This document shows, in pieces, positions 1-11,900 of a stretch of DNA of 58,944 nucleotides; the first letter of the stretch is position 1; every line of letters starts with the position of its first letter. Position numbers and translations under genes: made by a program. The stretch is from positions 735-59,678 of the forward strand of contig JADGJT010000084.1 in assembly GCA_027604005.1 (NCBI GenBank), in the 5' to 3' direction. This stretch comes from Dinochytrium kinnereticum. Taxonomy: Eukaryota; Chytridiomycota; Chytridiomycetes; Chytridiales; Chytridiaceae. A model generated the notes under the pieces. The model had not been told where the DNA came from. It worked only from the letters and a program-made list of their open reading frames with translations, and searched no databases.

Positions 1-295
1 AAACAACAACATCGTGGTTTAATGCCGCCCATAAAGTCTACAGAAAAAAAAATAGAGTAAATGAAACACAGGGTAAAGTCTACAAAAAAGAGAGTAAAAG
101 AAACACGCCACGGAACGGGTAAGATGGTGCGTCGATAAGTCTCAATCGGGTCCATGGGAAAGGGTGGCTTCTGAATAACTTGGACGCCGCAGTTCCTGGC
201 AGGCGATGATGACAAAAGGGTTTCCGAAGCAAGGAGAAAGAGTGAGAAGAAAACTCTTTCGAGTTGGATACGGAGGAGAAGAACATCATGGGGTG
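1..295. other. 3' flank of the FKBP gene, no gene seen
   Basis: A-rich sequence with short A-runs lies downstream of the FKBP stop codon. A 69-codon open frame on the minus strand has no recognisable domain and no ATG-led conserved content, so it is not called. This is probably the FKBP 3' UTR and terminator region. Confidence 0.5.
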
Positions 296-1337
296 TCAAC
301 TGGCGGGCAAGACGTCAATAACCTCAACCTTGAATGAACATTGACGAAAATGAGAAAGAGGAGAAAAAAAATCAACATGTCATTAACTCAACGTCCCCCT
401 CCAAAGCAAAACAAAATAATAACAATAACAATAAAAAAAAAAAATCAAAAAACGAAGAAGAAAACAACAACAAACCTCAAAGATCAACGAAGCTCCCGGT
501 GGAATCAACGGAGGAAACCCAACCGCTCCATATGCGTATTCCGGAGACACATGTAGCATTGATACCTCTCCCTTTGACATGGTCGGCAACGCTTCCTCCC
601 ATCCTCGAATCATTGGGTCAACCCCCATCCTCATCTTTTTAGGAGTTCGCCGTTTTCGAGTGGATTCAAAGATGGAGCCGTCTGTGAACTGGGATTTGAT
701 CAGCCATGATGAATCAATGTGGGTAGGGGTGTGCGAGGGGTACCTTGCCAATGTCTGAAGGAGTTTGTTTTTGTTTTGTTTTTTGGTTGTTTTTTTTTTT
801 TGGTTTCGATGTTAGTGTCAACCATTTATCAGCCCGCACTTTCAAATATAAACAGGATGGAACTCACAGTGCAATATCACCTCACTCCCTGGAGTGGGGT
901 AAACCGTTCCATCACCTTATCCACACAAACAACAGACTCTTGTCAACGTAAAAAAAGGACGCAAGATGGAAGGACCAGGGGGGGGGGCACCCACCAGCCA
1001 TCATGATCTCCTTACTCCATCCTCTTGTCTCCCCCATTCCATTCCCCAGACCCCCTCCAGCACCCTTTGCAGCCGCCGCCCGCGCTCTCGCCTGTTGGGC
1101 CAGGCGTTGCGCCAGGGCATGGTCAAAGAGGGCCTCCTCTGGCTCACGCCTCTTGATGGGGACGACAGCAACGACCGCCAGGAGGGCGGCCAAGACGGCG
1201 AGGACAGCCACAAGCACAGCGCGTTGAGACGCTTGGCCAGCCTTTGGCCTCCGGCCCACCTGCCTCGCAGCAGCAGCCGCCGCCGCAGCAGCAGCAGCCG
1301 TTGCGGGCATCACAGAGCTGGTGGTGGTCAGTGGCAT
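296..1337 (-). CDS. Membrane-anchored FKBP-type peptidyl-prolyl cis-trans isomerase
   Basis: Catalyses proline isomerisation during protein folding; FKBPs bind FK506 and rapamycin. Reconstructed from five exons: 1337-995, 915-868, 754-744 (only 11 nt), 688-476 and 328-296. They sum to 648 nt, an intact 215-residue frame. Residues 1-30 are Ala-rich, about 40-60 form one hydrophobic segment followed by IKRR (signal anchor), and about 112-215 form one FKBP domain. Seen motifs are AGDGTVYPTPGSEVILHY, IGKFTDGSIFEST, MIRGWEEALPTMSKGE, YAYGAVGFPPLIPPGASLIF and a terminal EVEVIDVL. The aromatic and IRGWEE pocket residues of active FKBPs are present. No ER-retention signal is visible; the protein ends LPAS. 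The start is the first in-frame ATG (1337); an upstream in-frame TTG at 1364 was not used. The membrane (ER or other) is inferred. Confidence 0.88.
1265..1305 (-). repeat. GCN trinucleotide run encoding poly-alanine in the FKBP N-terminus
   Basis: Mixed GCA/GCC/GCG codons give about eleven consecutive alanines before the signal-anchor helix of the FKBP gene. Such runs are prone to length variation. Confidence 0.7.
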
Positions 1338-2077
1338 GAATGCATTGTGTGTTGAATCAGACAAGCAATCAGCGAGCTCTCACGTGACGCATTGTGTGGC
1401 AGGAACAGCGTGTGTGTGACGCAGGGAAGCAGCGGCAGAATGAAATGTCCGCGTCCTTTTCAGCAAAGCAAACTGCAGTAATCAATTAATTAGAATCAAT
1501 TAGAATCAATTATTAGAATCAATTGAGTGAATGGAGATAGTTACTAGTAGTCGTAGTTTAGTAATGGAATGCCCTCCCTTCCTCATCCTCTGCAAAGTGA
1601 TGCCTTCCCGCTCCCCCACGCTCCCCCCGCTCACCCCCCCGCCCCAACACCTCCAACACCGCTTTTCACAAAATTAAATTGCGACGAGACGACCGATCTT
1701 CCCACGCCCACGTCACAGGCCAGGCAGGCACTGCTCTCCCTCCATCCATCCCTCCCTCCGTCCCTCCCTTCCCTTCCGCAACGCTGTGCGCGCCGTCGAC
1801 ACCGTCAGCCTTCGTCACCGCCTCCGTCGAGCTTTCTTCTCAGGCAGTGGGTGTCTCTTTCTTGTGGGGCGGCCCCGATCAAGGGTATCCATAGCCTGCC
1901 TGCCGCCGCCATCTGCTTTGGCTGCCTTGCCGGTTGACGGGGTGATCGCTGCAAAAGCTGTTTGCCCCCAAACCACACATTCTTTTTCCCTTTGGAGTTC
2001 CCACATCCCCGCACACACACACACACCCACACCCACAACCGCACGCACAGCCCCCCCTTGCTTGCTTGGCTTCCAGG
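1338..2077. promoter_or_regulatory. Divergent promoter region between the FKBP and F-box genes
   Basis: The two flanking genes are transcribed away from each other, so both promoters should lie here. It contains an AT-rich repeat of the unit ATCAATTAGA (1481-1525), then C-rich, pyrimidine-dominated sequence (about 1565-1790) and a CACA run near 2012-2040. No gene is recognised. Confidence 0.5.
1481..1525 (+). repeat. Short imperfect tandem repeat, unit ATCAATTAGA
   Basis: Four copies of ATCAATT separated by AGA or ATTAGA spacers lie in the divergent promoter region. It may act as an AT-rich protein-binding or nucleosome-free element; function is unknown. Confidence 0.6.
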
Positions 2078-4196
2078 ATGCTCGACCCGCTTGCACCGCT
2101 GTTGGCCTCGTACTGCCTTCCTGTCTTGAGAAAACTTTTGGACTCTTACGATGGTCACTGTCAGCCCCCGTCAAGGAGATCAGTCGAGCAGGCCATACTG
2201 GCTTGCAGCTTCGTCACCGATATGGCCCCCATCAAGCCCCTCTCCAACACCCACTCCCCTCCACTCTCCCCCCCCGCCTCCCCAGACGATGACGGCTCAC
2301 ACTGTCACACGTCAGAAGCCATCCTCCCCACCGCAGCCGCAACTCACCCAAGACCCCTCCACCTCCCTCAGGAGCTTCTCGTCAACATCTTCAAGTCGCT
2401 TCGTCATGATGCTGCGACTTTGGCGGCCTGCGCGGGGGTTTGCAGAGGGTGGAGCCCGCTTGCTTTGCAGGCGCTTTATTCGAAACCCTTTGATGGGAGG
2501 GATGTTGCGGGGGGAGGTGGGGGTGCTGTTGCTGGTGCGCGGAGTGGGGGGGTGGGGGTGGGGTGTGGTGCTGAGGCGTTGATGATGAGGTTGGGCATGA
2601 GTTTGAGGGTTTCAAATGTGATGGGGCCTGGGGGTGTCGGGGTTGTTGGTGGGGTTGGTCAGTGGGTGAGGCACTTGAGTCTTGCGGAGGGTGAGTTCTT
2701 TTTTTCTTGTTCTTTTTTTTTTTCTTCTTCTTTGCTGTTGTTTTTGTTTCTTTGATCGTGTTTTTTTTTTTTTTTTCTTCTTTCTTTCTACGCGTGGTTT
2801 TCTTTTGTTGGTGTTTTTCTTTTTGTAGCGTGGTTGTAGTTCAGGGTTTATTTGCGAATTCTTTGTGTTCCGTTATGGGCTCAGTGGGATTCAGCTGTAC
2901 AAGCACCTTTGGCATACATTCTCTTTACCTTTACCATGCTGTATACGTTGTTAGGGTTGTTGTTGTTGTTGTTGTTGTTTGCCCTTGCTACTGGCTTGCT
3001 GTTCCTAACGGCGTTTCACATTACCTCTCACTCTCCTTTGGATCTCCCCCACAGCACACTTTGGCGACTCTCTCCATCGCCACCGCATCGTGTGCTCCTT
3101 GGTCTCCATGTGTCCCGAACTAAGAGACCTCAAGGTCTGCATGCGTCTAGACGTTCCAACCCTCGCCTACATCTTCAAGTGCTGCCCAAAGCTCATCGGT
3201 TTCAGCGTCACCCTCCCCGTCACAAAGTCCGACACACCACCCATCGACGCGACCCCTCCCGCTCCCACCACCGCGAGCACCAGCACCCTTGTCATGGCGG
3301 GAACGACTCTTGACCCACTTCCGATCGCCACCACGTCGTTGAATGATGTTGAGATGAGTGAGTTGGGGGCATCCATCTCGCGATTGCAGTACCTTCTCTG
3401 TGAGGCCTCTGCGACGCAACCGCTTTCTTACACCGTTTCCAATGTCTTTGCGTCCAATCTGGGGGTGGGGTTGAGGGAGGTGCATTTTTCTGGGGTGGAT
3501 TTCTTGCCGGATGTCCCGCTCTGTTCGAGGCTTGGACCGAACCTCGAGATCCTGAGGTTGACCGAATGCTCCGCTATTGATGATACCACGCTCTCGGTTG
3601 TTCCACTGAGCTGTCCCAAGCTGCGTATCCTTGATCTGTGGGGTTCCCCGTCTGTCACCGACGCGTCTGTTGTCCCCATCGTCCGATCCTGCAGAGAGTT
3701 GGAAGCCATCGACATCACCTTCACCTCCGTCAGCGTGGCGACGATCGAGAGTCTCGCCTCCTCCCACCACCTCCACGCCCCCAACCTCCACACAATCTTC
3801 ATGGAGGGTCTCTCCTGCCCGTCCACCACCCTCGTGAACCTCATCCACCGACGCGGCAACCGCCTCCGTGAGCTCATCCTCTGCGGATGCCTTGACTCTG
3901 GAACGGAGGTGGATGACGTCCTGATGGCCATCGCCGAGCATGCGTCCTCGTTGCGACAGCTGGATGTTGTTGGATGCGTTGGGCCGATCGCTCCTGCGGG
4001 TGGGTTGGAGGGGTCCGTGGGGGGGGGACCCAGGATCTCGTCGAGGGCGGTGTGGGCGGTGATGGGGGGGTGTAAGAGGTTGGAGACGTTTGCGTTGGAT
4101 GAGTTTGCGGTGGAGGCTGGGGTGTTTCAGGAGCTTAAGAGGAGGTTTGAGCTGGAGGGGGTCTTTGTGAGCCCGTTTTGGGGGGTGCATTTTTGA
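2078..4196 (+). CDS. F-box protein with AMN1-type leucine-rich repeats
   Basis: Probable substrate-recognition subunit of an SCF ubiquitin ligase; the target is unknown. Exons 2078-2690 and 3055-4196 join in frame (1755 nt, 584 residues). The 363-bp intron has GTGAGT and CCCACAG ends and holds T-runs and TTG repeats. A typical F-box (HLPQELLVNIFKSL, then CAGVCRGWSPLALQALY) lies at roughly residues 91-135. Leucine-rich repeats follow in exon 2 (LRDLKV, LRILDLWGSPSVTD, LRELILCGC, LRQLDVVGC). A Ser/Pro/Thr-rich stretch precedes the F-box. The start is uncertain: the ATG at 2222 (MAPIKPLSNT) has a purine at -3 and G at +4 and would give 536 residues. Confidence 0.85.
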
Positions 4197-4432
4197 TCCG
4201 GGGGGGTTCGGGGAGGAGAGTGGGGATCGGGGGGGCGGCGGGTGGTGGTCGTTGGGGTTCCGGGGGGTTGGGGGAGTTGTTTTTGGTATCATTTGTTGTT
4301 ATTTACCGCCACCGTTTTGTTTGTGACCTCAACCTGTCATGTTGGTCCGGGTGGTTGGCATAACCCCTTCCATCTAATTTTTGATCTGTTCTTTCTTTTT
4401 ACTTCTTATTCTTTTTTTTTTTTTTTTTGTGT

Positions 4433-4597
4433 TTGTTCTTGGCTTCATGAGTTGATAGTTTTTTTGCTTCTTCTCACCTGCATAGCTGTTTTGTTTGTTT
4501 GTTTGTTTTACTTTTTCAATGCTTTTTTTTTTTTTTGTCCTTGGTTCCATGAGTTGATAGTTTTTGCTTCTTCTCACCTGCATAGTTGTTTTGTTTG
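4433..4597 (+). repeat. Diverged tandem duplication, about 103-bp period
   Basis: Copy one (about 4433-4497) and copy two (about 4536-4597) share a core that includes CATGAGTTGATAG, GCTTCTTCTCACCTGCATAG and TTGTTTTGTTTG, with a few substitutions. Each copy is followed by TTCAATG and a T-run. This is a local duplication in noncoding DNA. Confidence 0.85.
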
Positions 4598-5515
4598 CTT
4601 GCTTTTTTTTTTTCTTTCTTTTCAATGTTTTTTTTTCTTTTATCCTTTTTATTTTTGTTTGGGGTTTTTTCCTTCTTTTTCTTTTGGTTTCTTGTTGTTG
4701 TTGCTGTTGTGGAAATGGGTTCTTGTTCTTTGGAAGATGCGATTGTTTTGACTGTCACCCCCTCCCCCACCCTTTTCCTCTCACCACACGACGGGGTCAA
4801 CGTATCCGCTTCCCTCCTCCTCCTCCTTTCTTTTGTTTTTGGTTGTTGGATCTTGGATGCTTAAGCGTGTTGTTGTTGTTGTTGTTGTTCAACATGTTCT
4901 TCAATATCATTATCATTTCGTAATTTTTATTGGGGGTGAGGTTTTGGATGGTTTGGTTTGTCACCGTTCTTTCTTTCTTTCTTTCTTGATGAGTGGGTTT
5001 CAGCAAACCGTTCGGTGCCTTGTAGGAGGAGGTTTGAGTTTGTTCGTCTTTTTGTTGTCTGGTTTTGGTCTGTTTGGTTTTTTTTTTTTTTTTTTTGATG
5101 TTGGATTTGGTTTATGTTTTTTTTTTTGGTAATGAATTGGGTGGGGGTTCGTGGGACCGACCCAAACCGCCAGAACCCGACTACAAAATCCAACGACCGA
5201 AAAAAAAAAAAAAAAAGGAGTGTGGGGATTGGGGTGAAGCGGAAATTGGTTGGTATCGCTCCTCCGTCACCCTTCTGTAAGGAGAAAAAGTAGGGAAAAA
5301 ACAACAACAGCAAAACCAGAACACACAAAACCAGAACCAGAACCAGAACCAAAACCAAAAAAAAGAAAAAAAAAGAGGCTAACATCTTTCTTTTTCTTTT
5401 TTTTTTTTTTTTCACCCTTCTTTTTTTTTCTTTCGAGTAACAATAATGTTGGTATGATCGTTCAAGTTTGATTCAAAAGACGTGAGCGAGTGAGTGAGTG
5501 GAGATTAAAAAAAAA

Positions 5516-5543
5516 GGTGATGATGATGATGATGATGATGATG
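5516..5543 (+). repeat. GAT/TGA trinucleotide microsatellite
   Basis: About nine uninterrupted TGA units lie in the intergenic block. Confidence 0.9.
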
Positions 5544-5909
5544 AATTGAGAGCTGCAAGAAACCAACAAGGAGATTGAAGACGCGTCAAAAAAGCGGCAT
5601 CGAAGAAAAAAAAAAACAACAACAAATTTGAAAACTACGCAAGACCTTTGCGATGAAACAATATATATATATCTATATATATAATAGGTTTAGCAAGAAG
5701 GGGTAGAATTGAAAGATGAATTAATAACGTGCATAAGATTTCCCAAACACCCTTCACCCCTCAACTCTCTCACACAAAAAAAAAATATAATAATATAACT
5801 CCCACCCATCCCTCACCCCCACCCCCACCCCCCGCACCCCTCGCTCTCTCCATACAACCCCCCATCCCCCCCCGGGACCTCTCTCTCCATATACCCCCGA
5901 AAATCAACC

Positions 5910-8900
5910 TCACACAGGTGGCCCAGGCGTAACTCCCGTCGCCACCTGAGGAGGGTCTCCGGCCACTGCGGTTAAAACCTTGAACAGCAGATCTTTGGTG
6001 ACGGGCTTGCTCATCACGTCGTCAAATTGCTGACTTTGCGCAAAGGTTTGCTCATAGGCTGTCACGGCGATGATGGGGGTTTGCTGGTTGATGTTTTTGG
6101 TTGACTTGATCATTCGGGTGGCGGTTTCTCCGTCGACTTTTTTTTTTTTGGGGGGGAGGGGGGAAGAATGGTGGGTTAGCATACATTGAATAGTGTCGAA
6201 CGCGAGATGATAATGTGGAAGGGAGAAAAGAAAGAGAGAAACAAAACACTGATGGAGGAGAGGAGAGGAAAAGGCGACTCACTGATAGGCATCCGGATGT
6301 CCATAAAAATAACATCAAACCTAACCTCCCCAATAGCGTACCTCAACGCCTCAGACCCATTCCTCACAACCAAACACCTGCAATTCATCCTATTCAACAT
6401 GGCCTCCAAAATCTTGCAAGCCACCGGATTATCATCCGCAATCAACACGTCCAACGGTCGTCCCCCAAAAGGTCCAGGCGGGAAAACATCATGAGCCTCA
6501 GAAACCCCACTCAAGGTCCTCCCATGACTCTGTCGAAGCGCCAGCTTTGCCGTCTGCAGGTAGGTGGCCGGATTCTCCACCTTGACGAGCGACTGCCGCT
6601 TCTCCGTCAACGATGACGGGGTGGGCGCCGCGGCGTTCTCAGTGGGTGTCCCCGCGGGGATGTGAGCCAGGGAGGTTTGGGTGGAGAGAGAGGCTGGGGT
6701 GCCGAAACTGCTGGTGCTTGAAGGGGGTGGGGAAGCGTTGCCAAAGCTTTGAGTGCGGAGGCGGGAGGGGAGGGAGTTGCGGCGTTTCCCGTCGTCCAGG
6801 AGACGTTGCTTGGATTTCAGTGAGAGTTCTTGAACGCCTATACCTGACATGAGGGGGGAGGAGGTTGGTGGGGGGGTGGCAGGTGTCAGCGGAGAGGAGT
6901 CTCCGCCACCCATGGCAAGCGGTGAGATTGCTTCACTCATGCTTAGGTTCCTGGACCGACCGCGTGGTGGCGCCAGAGACGACCCTGGAGACGAGATGCC
7001 CGACGCGGGAGACTGGGCACCGAAAGATGTTCCCCTGAGCTCAAGGGCGAGAAGGTCGGACCGAAGCTTCTTGACGAGATCGCTGTTCGCCTTCTCGAGG
7101 AGAGGAAGGTTCTTGTAAACAAACTCGCCGAAATCTGGAGCATCCTCATCCGCCTCCTCATGATGCTCCCCATCCTCATCATTCTCAATAGGCTCTTGCT
7201 TGGTTCTCGGAAGATCAGACCTCGTCTCTTCATCCTTCGAATCAGACGTCATACCCTTCTCCTTCAACTCCATCTCAGATAACTTCGTGCCCCCAGCTCC
7301 TCGATCATCAAAGTAATCTGTGTCCTCCGCATTGGATGGTTTAGGGATAAACGAGGGTTCGTTGCTCTGAATATCTTCCCACTTCACGTCGGAAAAGAAT
7401 GGGTGGTTCATCACTTCGTCACCGCCATTGCGACCAAGTCGCTGGTCAACCGACGTGCACATTAAGCGCTCCATCAGGTCACGGCATTCAGGAGATACTT
7501 CCACGTCATCCTCGAGCCAATTTATCCGCCGCGCTAGTATGTTTTCAAACACCTCCTGTGGGGTGGGAGCGTGGAACGGGGGAATGCCATATATAAACTC
7601 ATACAGGATCACACCGAGAGCCCACTAAGTGATGGAAAAGAATCATGAAAATCCCGTAAGAATAGTGAAATCATTCAAAACATATCCAATTTAAACCAAA
7701 TTCATCACGTCCAAACCCCAAAAAAAAAAAAAAGAAAAAGAAAAGGAGTAAACAACCTACCCAATCAACCCCCGCATCTTGACCCAATCCCAAAATACTC
7801 TCCGGAGCAAGGTAATCGGGTGTTCCTGCAAAATTCTTTCTCTCCCTCCAACTCTCGTCTCCTTGATCCAGTCTCCCTCCAACCGAGAGCGGTCCATCCA
7901 CCGACCCCGTCGAGACCGTCGAAGCAACAGAGCTCCTCCTACTATGGCCGCGATTGTGGACGTGCTCATTAATCTTGAACAAAGAAACCGCTCCCGCCGG
8001 TCCTGGAAGAGGCGAGGCCGCAGGAGATGCACCCGAGCTAGATGAGTGAAGGGTGATGGCAGGGTTGTTAAGATTGCCGGATGCGGGATCATCGGGCAGG
8101 GCGCTTAGAATTGGGGTGGAGGGGAGAGAGTAATTCGCCACAGGGGCAAAGAGGGAGGGGTTGTGAGCGACGGTTGTTGATGTGTTTTGAAAGGAGTTTT
8201 GAGGAAGGAAATTGTCCATCATGCCCCCTTTTGCTCTTCGCCCCAGGAAACCAGCACGGGATAAGCCAAAATCGGTAAGCTTCAAATGCCCATTGTGATC
8301 AATGAGAAGATTATCCGGTTTTAGATCTCTGTGAAAGGAAAATTTACCTTCAAGTTAGAAATGGTCTACTCAATGGCCTCTTCTGAGAAGCAAAGCATAC
8401 CTGTGAACTATCCCTTTACGGTGAAGAAAATCAAGCCCCAAAACCACCTCACTAATGTACTGTTTTGCCCACTTTTCGTCCAGTTGTCCCATAGCTTTTA
8501 TTAAAGCAGCGCAGTCTCCACCATTGAGGTATTCCATGACAAGATATAGATTGTCCCGGCTCTGAAAGCTAAAGTAAAGCTTAACGACAAAGGGTGAATC
8601 CAATTGGCTGAGAATCATCCTCTCTGCCTTGATATTCATAACCTGGTTTTTGGCCACCATATCTGATTTTCTCAAAACCTTAATCGCATAGTAATCACCA
8701 GTAATACGTTTCTTTGCAAGGTAGACTGATCCAAACGCCCCTTTGCTGATAGGCTTGATAATTTCATAGTCCTTAATCGACGGAACCGACCGCGATAGGA
8801 TGGCGCTAGACCCATACGGAGGAATCAGAGAGGAAGGCGAATCCCCACTCCCTAAATTTTGAAGTGATCCGATAGATGATGAATTGGGCGAGGTTAACAT

Positions 8901-11900
8901 CGCGAGGCTTGGAGACATCCCTGCCGATAATTGAAACGATGCAGACGACTCCCCGGACGAGAGCATCTGAGCTTGAATCGGACCGGAAGGCACAGAAGTC
9001 GAAAAGAACGAGCTGAACCGGCTTAATACGGGGGACGAGAGATTTGGCGAGGCTATCCTCTCCAAATCTAGCGTACGATTGTGGCTTACAATAACACGTG
9101 GGGGTCTTGCTCCCCGCCGGTTAGATGCCTTCAACCGCCTGTTATCACTATGTTCCTTCTCAGAGAGTGTCATTAAAGCTCTTCTAACACCTTCCTCATC
9201 ACGAATAGCCTTAGACAGGCTTTTATCCTTCTTCCGGTCCTTCTTCTCAGGGGATCCACCGTTGGATTTGATGTGCGGGGTCGGGTCCGACGACTTATCG
9301 ACAAGGGGTATAGTGCAAACCGTAAGAGGAGAAGATACCCTCTCAGACGGTGATGGGCCAACCTTGATCATCGGGTTTGGGGTGAAAGGCTGCGGGCTGA
9401 GAATTTTGTTCACAAGAGTGGTCTCCGCAATGACGCTAAGAGGTGTGACTCCACCCAACTTCTGCGCTGCTGAGGACCTTCCCTCAATAGAGGCGCACGA
9501 TGACCCTGAATCGCTTCCAGAATCATCATCACAGACCCCTATCTGATCTACAGAGTGGGATGGCGTCCCGTGCCTAGAGCCTTGAGATTCCTGGCTAATT
9601 TCGCTGTCATCACTGCCAGAGCAATCAGATCGAGATGCCAGCAAGCCCGTCTGAATAGCGATGGCGAGTTTCAGCTCGTCTTCCCTCCGAATCAGATCAG
9701 CGTACGTCACCATCAGACTTTTCATCTTTGTGATCCTTTCGACCTTTGACCTGACCAAGCCCTCCACTTGAAAGTCACACGTTAGATCCGATTAAGCACA
9801 ACAACCATCACTAACCTTCTGTTCCCAGTCCGTAAAGATGGTATCCAAGACCCGCGATATTGTCGGGAAAACTTGAAGTCTCATTTGGCTGTGATAAAAG
9901 CGCCCTTATCGATGTGGGAGGCAGAAACTCGGATTCAGAAGGACATTGCCACATACTGATCTTGCTCAATCGCAGCGCCGCAAAGCTTTGTCTCCTCGAA
10001 GACGAGGCCGAAATAGGATTCGATGAAACAATCTCCCTATTCCCGACCCTCTTTCTCTCGAAACTCTGCCTTCTTGACGACGGCAAGCTCTTCGATACCT
10101 CAACCACATCTCCGGCACCCCTTAGACCCTCAAGAGTCGGCAGATCAAATGATCCTTGCCTCTTAAACTCAAATCCGACTGACGGAGTCGGCGGCTTCCA
10201 GTCCGGAAATGCCTCCCCAGATGGGCTTCCAGGCATAGACATGTCGAGACGGGGCAGGGTGGGCTTAGAGGGCTTCGGTTCGGCTGCGGCTGCTTTTTGA
10301 AGTGACTCAGCAGCCTCGTCGGCTTTTCGTCCTTCTAATACGTCGGCGGCAGTTTCCGGGATGGCGACAGAAAGGCAATCTTCTATAGCATCATTTATAG
10401 AACGTGAGAAATTCTGAAGCTTTTCGAGGTGGCTGAGGTAGGTCCGGTGTTGATCTAATCCGAGAAGAACAGGGCCTACAAAAGATATGATTCCTTATTT
10501 TCCACTCAAATTATTTTGCCTTACTCACCTAAAGAAGAGCGACGGTCTCCACGCTTAAGCAAAATAGACATCTGATTCCGCTCGTTCTCAATTTCCGTAT
10601 CCAAAAAAGTCATCTTCTCTTTACACTCAGACCTCCGCTCGCGTAGGTTCTCGTTCACAAGAATGATCTCCATCTCAGCTCGATGCACCTCACTGCATTT
10701 TTCATTATGCTCCTCGAATAGCAATACAGGAATCTGCCGCTCACAGATGTGGCATAGAACCAAATCGGTATTAGGGACGGGAAGATCGCGATCTGTGGGT
10801 GATATTCCAGCAGTAGGCGGCTCGATCGTCACGCTCAGTGAGGCGGAACGAACAGACCGAGTCTCCTGGGTGTCGTCGCGAATATGAGCCTCTTCCACGT
10901 CCTCTGCAGAGGAATTTGAAGTTAGGAATGCATTGGTGATTCCGGGAGATTTTACCTCCGTTGGAATCGTCGTCACTGCACGACTCTTCTCCACTTTCGT
11001 CCGATTCGTCGCTGATATCGTCAACGTCATCCCAACCATCTCCAAGCAACGCGATAGGTCTCGTTACCCAAACCGTGCTTCGCTTTTGTCCAGTCGCACG
11101 ATCGTTTATAAGCATGCCCTTTCACAAGCGGTCAGTCATTTCAAATCATTAAAACAACACTTTTAACTACCTTTCCCTCCATCTCAAGCCATCTACCGTC
11201 CTCTCTCCTTGCGCGATAGGTAACCTCAATAGTCACACGGTCGTTCAGAACGAGTGCGTCGACGGCATCTGCAAGCACCTTCCCATCAGGACTATCCTTT
11301 GGCAGAAAGGGCAGAGTGGAGATAGTAATAATCTCTCCAGCCTCATCAGAAATCAAGCAAGACTGTGGCTCGAATCCAAAAACAGCCCTAACAGTAGGAG
11401 AAACATAGATAATTTTCCCATCAAGAGATACCTCAATAAGAACATTCAGCTCTTGCCCTTCATCTGCAACTGCTCTAAACTCTTGCAAAGTCAAGCTCTC
11501 CTGCCGGAATAGGGATGGTGATCTGTCTCTTCCTCGAAGATCCCGAACAGATGCCCTGGGGACGAGGTTTGAGACTCCGGATGAAGAATCCGTTGAGTCG
11601 TTTCCGCTTTGGAGGTAAGATGTACTGTGATGCTTCTTCCTTGATCTCCGCAACGACCTCCCATTTCTCAGACGATGCGCAGATACAGAATCAGTAGTGT
11701 CCGTACCGCTTTCAGGAATTATAGATGTAGCATTATCCTCATCATCGATGTCACCGTTATCTGACAGCTCGACGCCAAGACTGGACATCTCGGAATCCCT
11801 TCGGGGACCAAGTTTTGGAGCCCTATAGCTTGGTCCAGGCGTTGTCGCAACGCCTTTCGATCTCCCTCCATTCGTCGAAATCGAAGAGCTCCACAAACGC

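Larger units (their letters stand above)
4197..5909. other. Convergent intergenic block, homopolymer- and repeat-rich
   Basis: This lies between the 3' ends of the F-box gene (+) and the Rim15-type gene (-). It is dominated by T-runs (near 4410-4428, 5079-5096), an A-run (near 5200-5215), a GAT microsatellite (5518-5543), AT repeats (5661-5683) and C-rich sequence (5800-5880). The open frames inside are poly-Phe, poly-Lys or poly-Val artefacts of these runs. No gene is supported; both terminators should lie here. Confidence 0.6.

Noticed and set aside
1338..1364. N-terminal extension of the FKBP protein (MSDSTHNAF)
   Set aside because: It would start at TTG (1362-1364); the first in-frame ATG is at 1335-1337.
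5065..5280. T-run and A-run about 110 bp apart as a possible hairpin or terminal repeat
   Set aside because: Homopolymers of this length are common throughout the window's noncoding DNA and no flanking inverted sequence was seen.
4242..5415. Several long open frames rich in Phe, Val, Lys or Asn
   Set aside because: They are translations of T-, TTG- and A-runs; both strands give equally low-complexity products.
9768..9815. Alternative acceptor (CAAG before TGGAGG) in the Rim15-type gene
   Set aside because: It shifts the frame when joined to the upstream GTTAGT donor; the AG six bases downstream (intron 9815-9762) keeps the 2791-residue frame.
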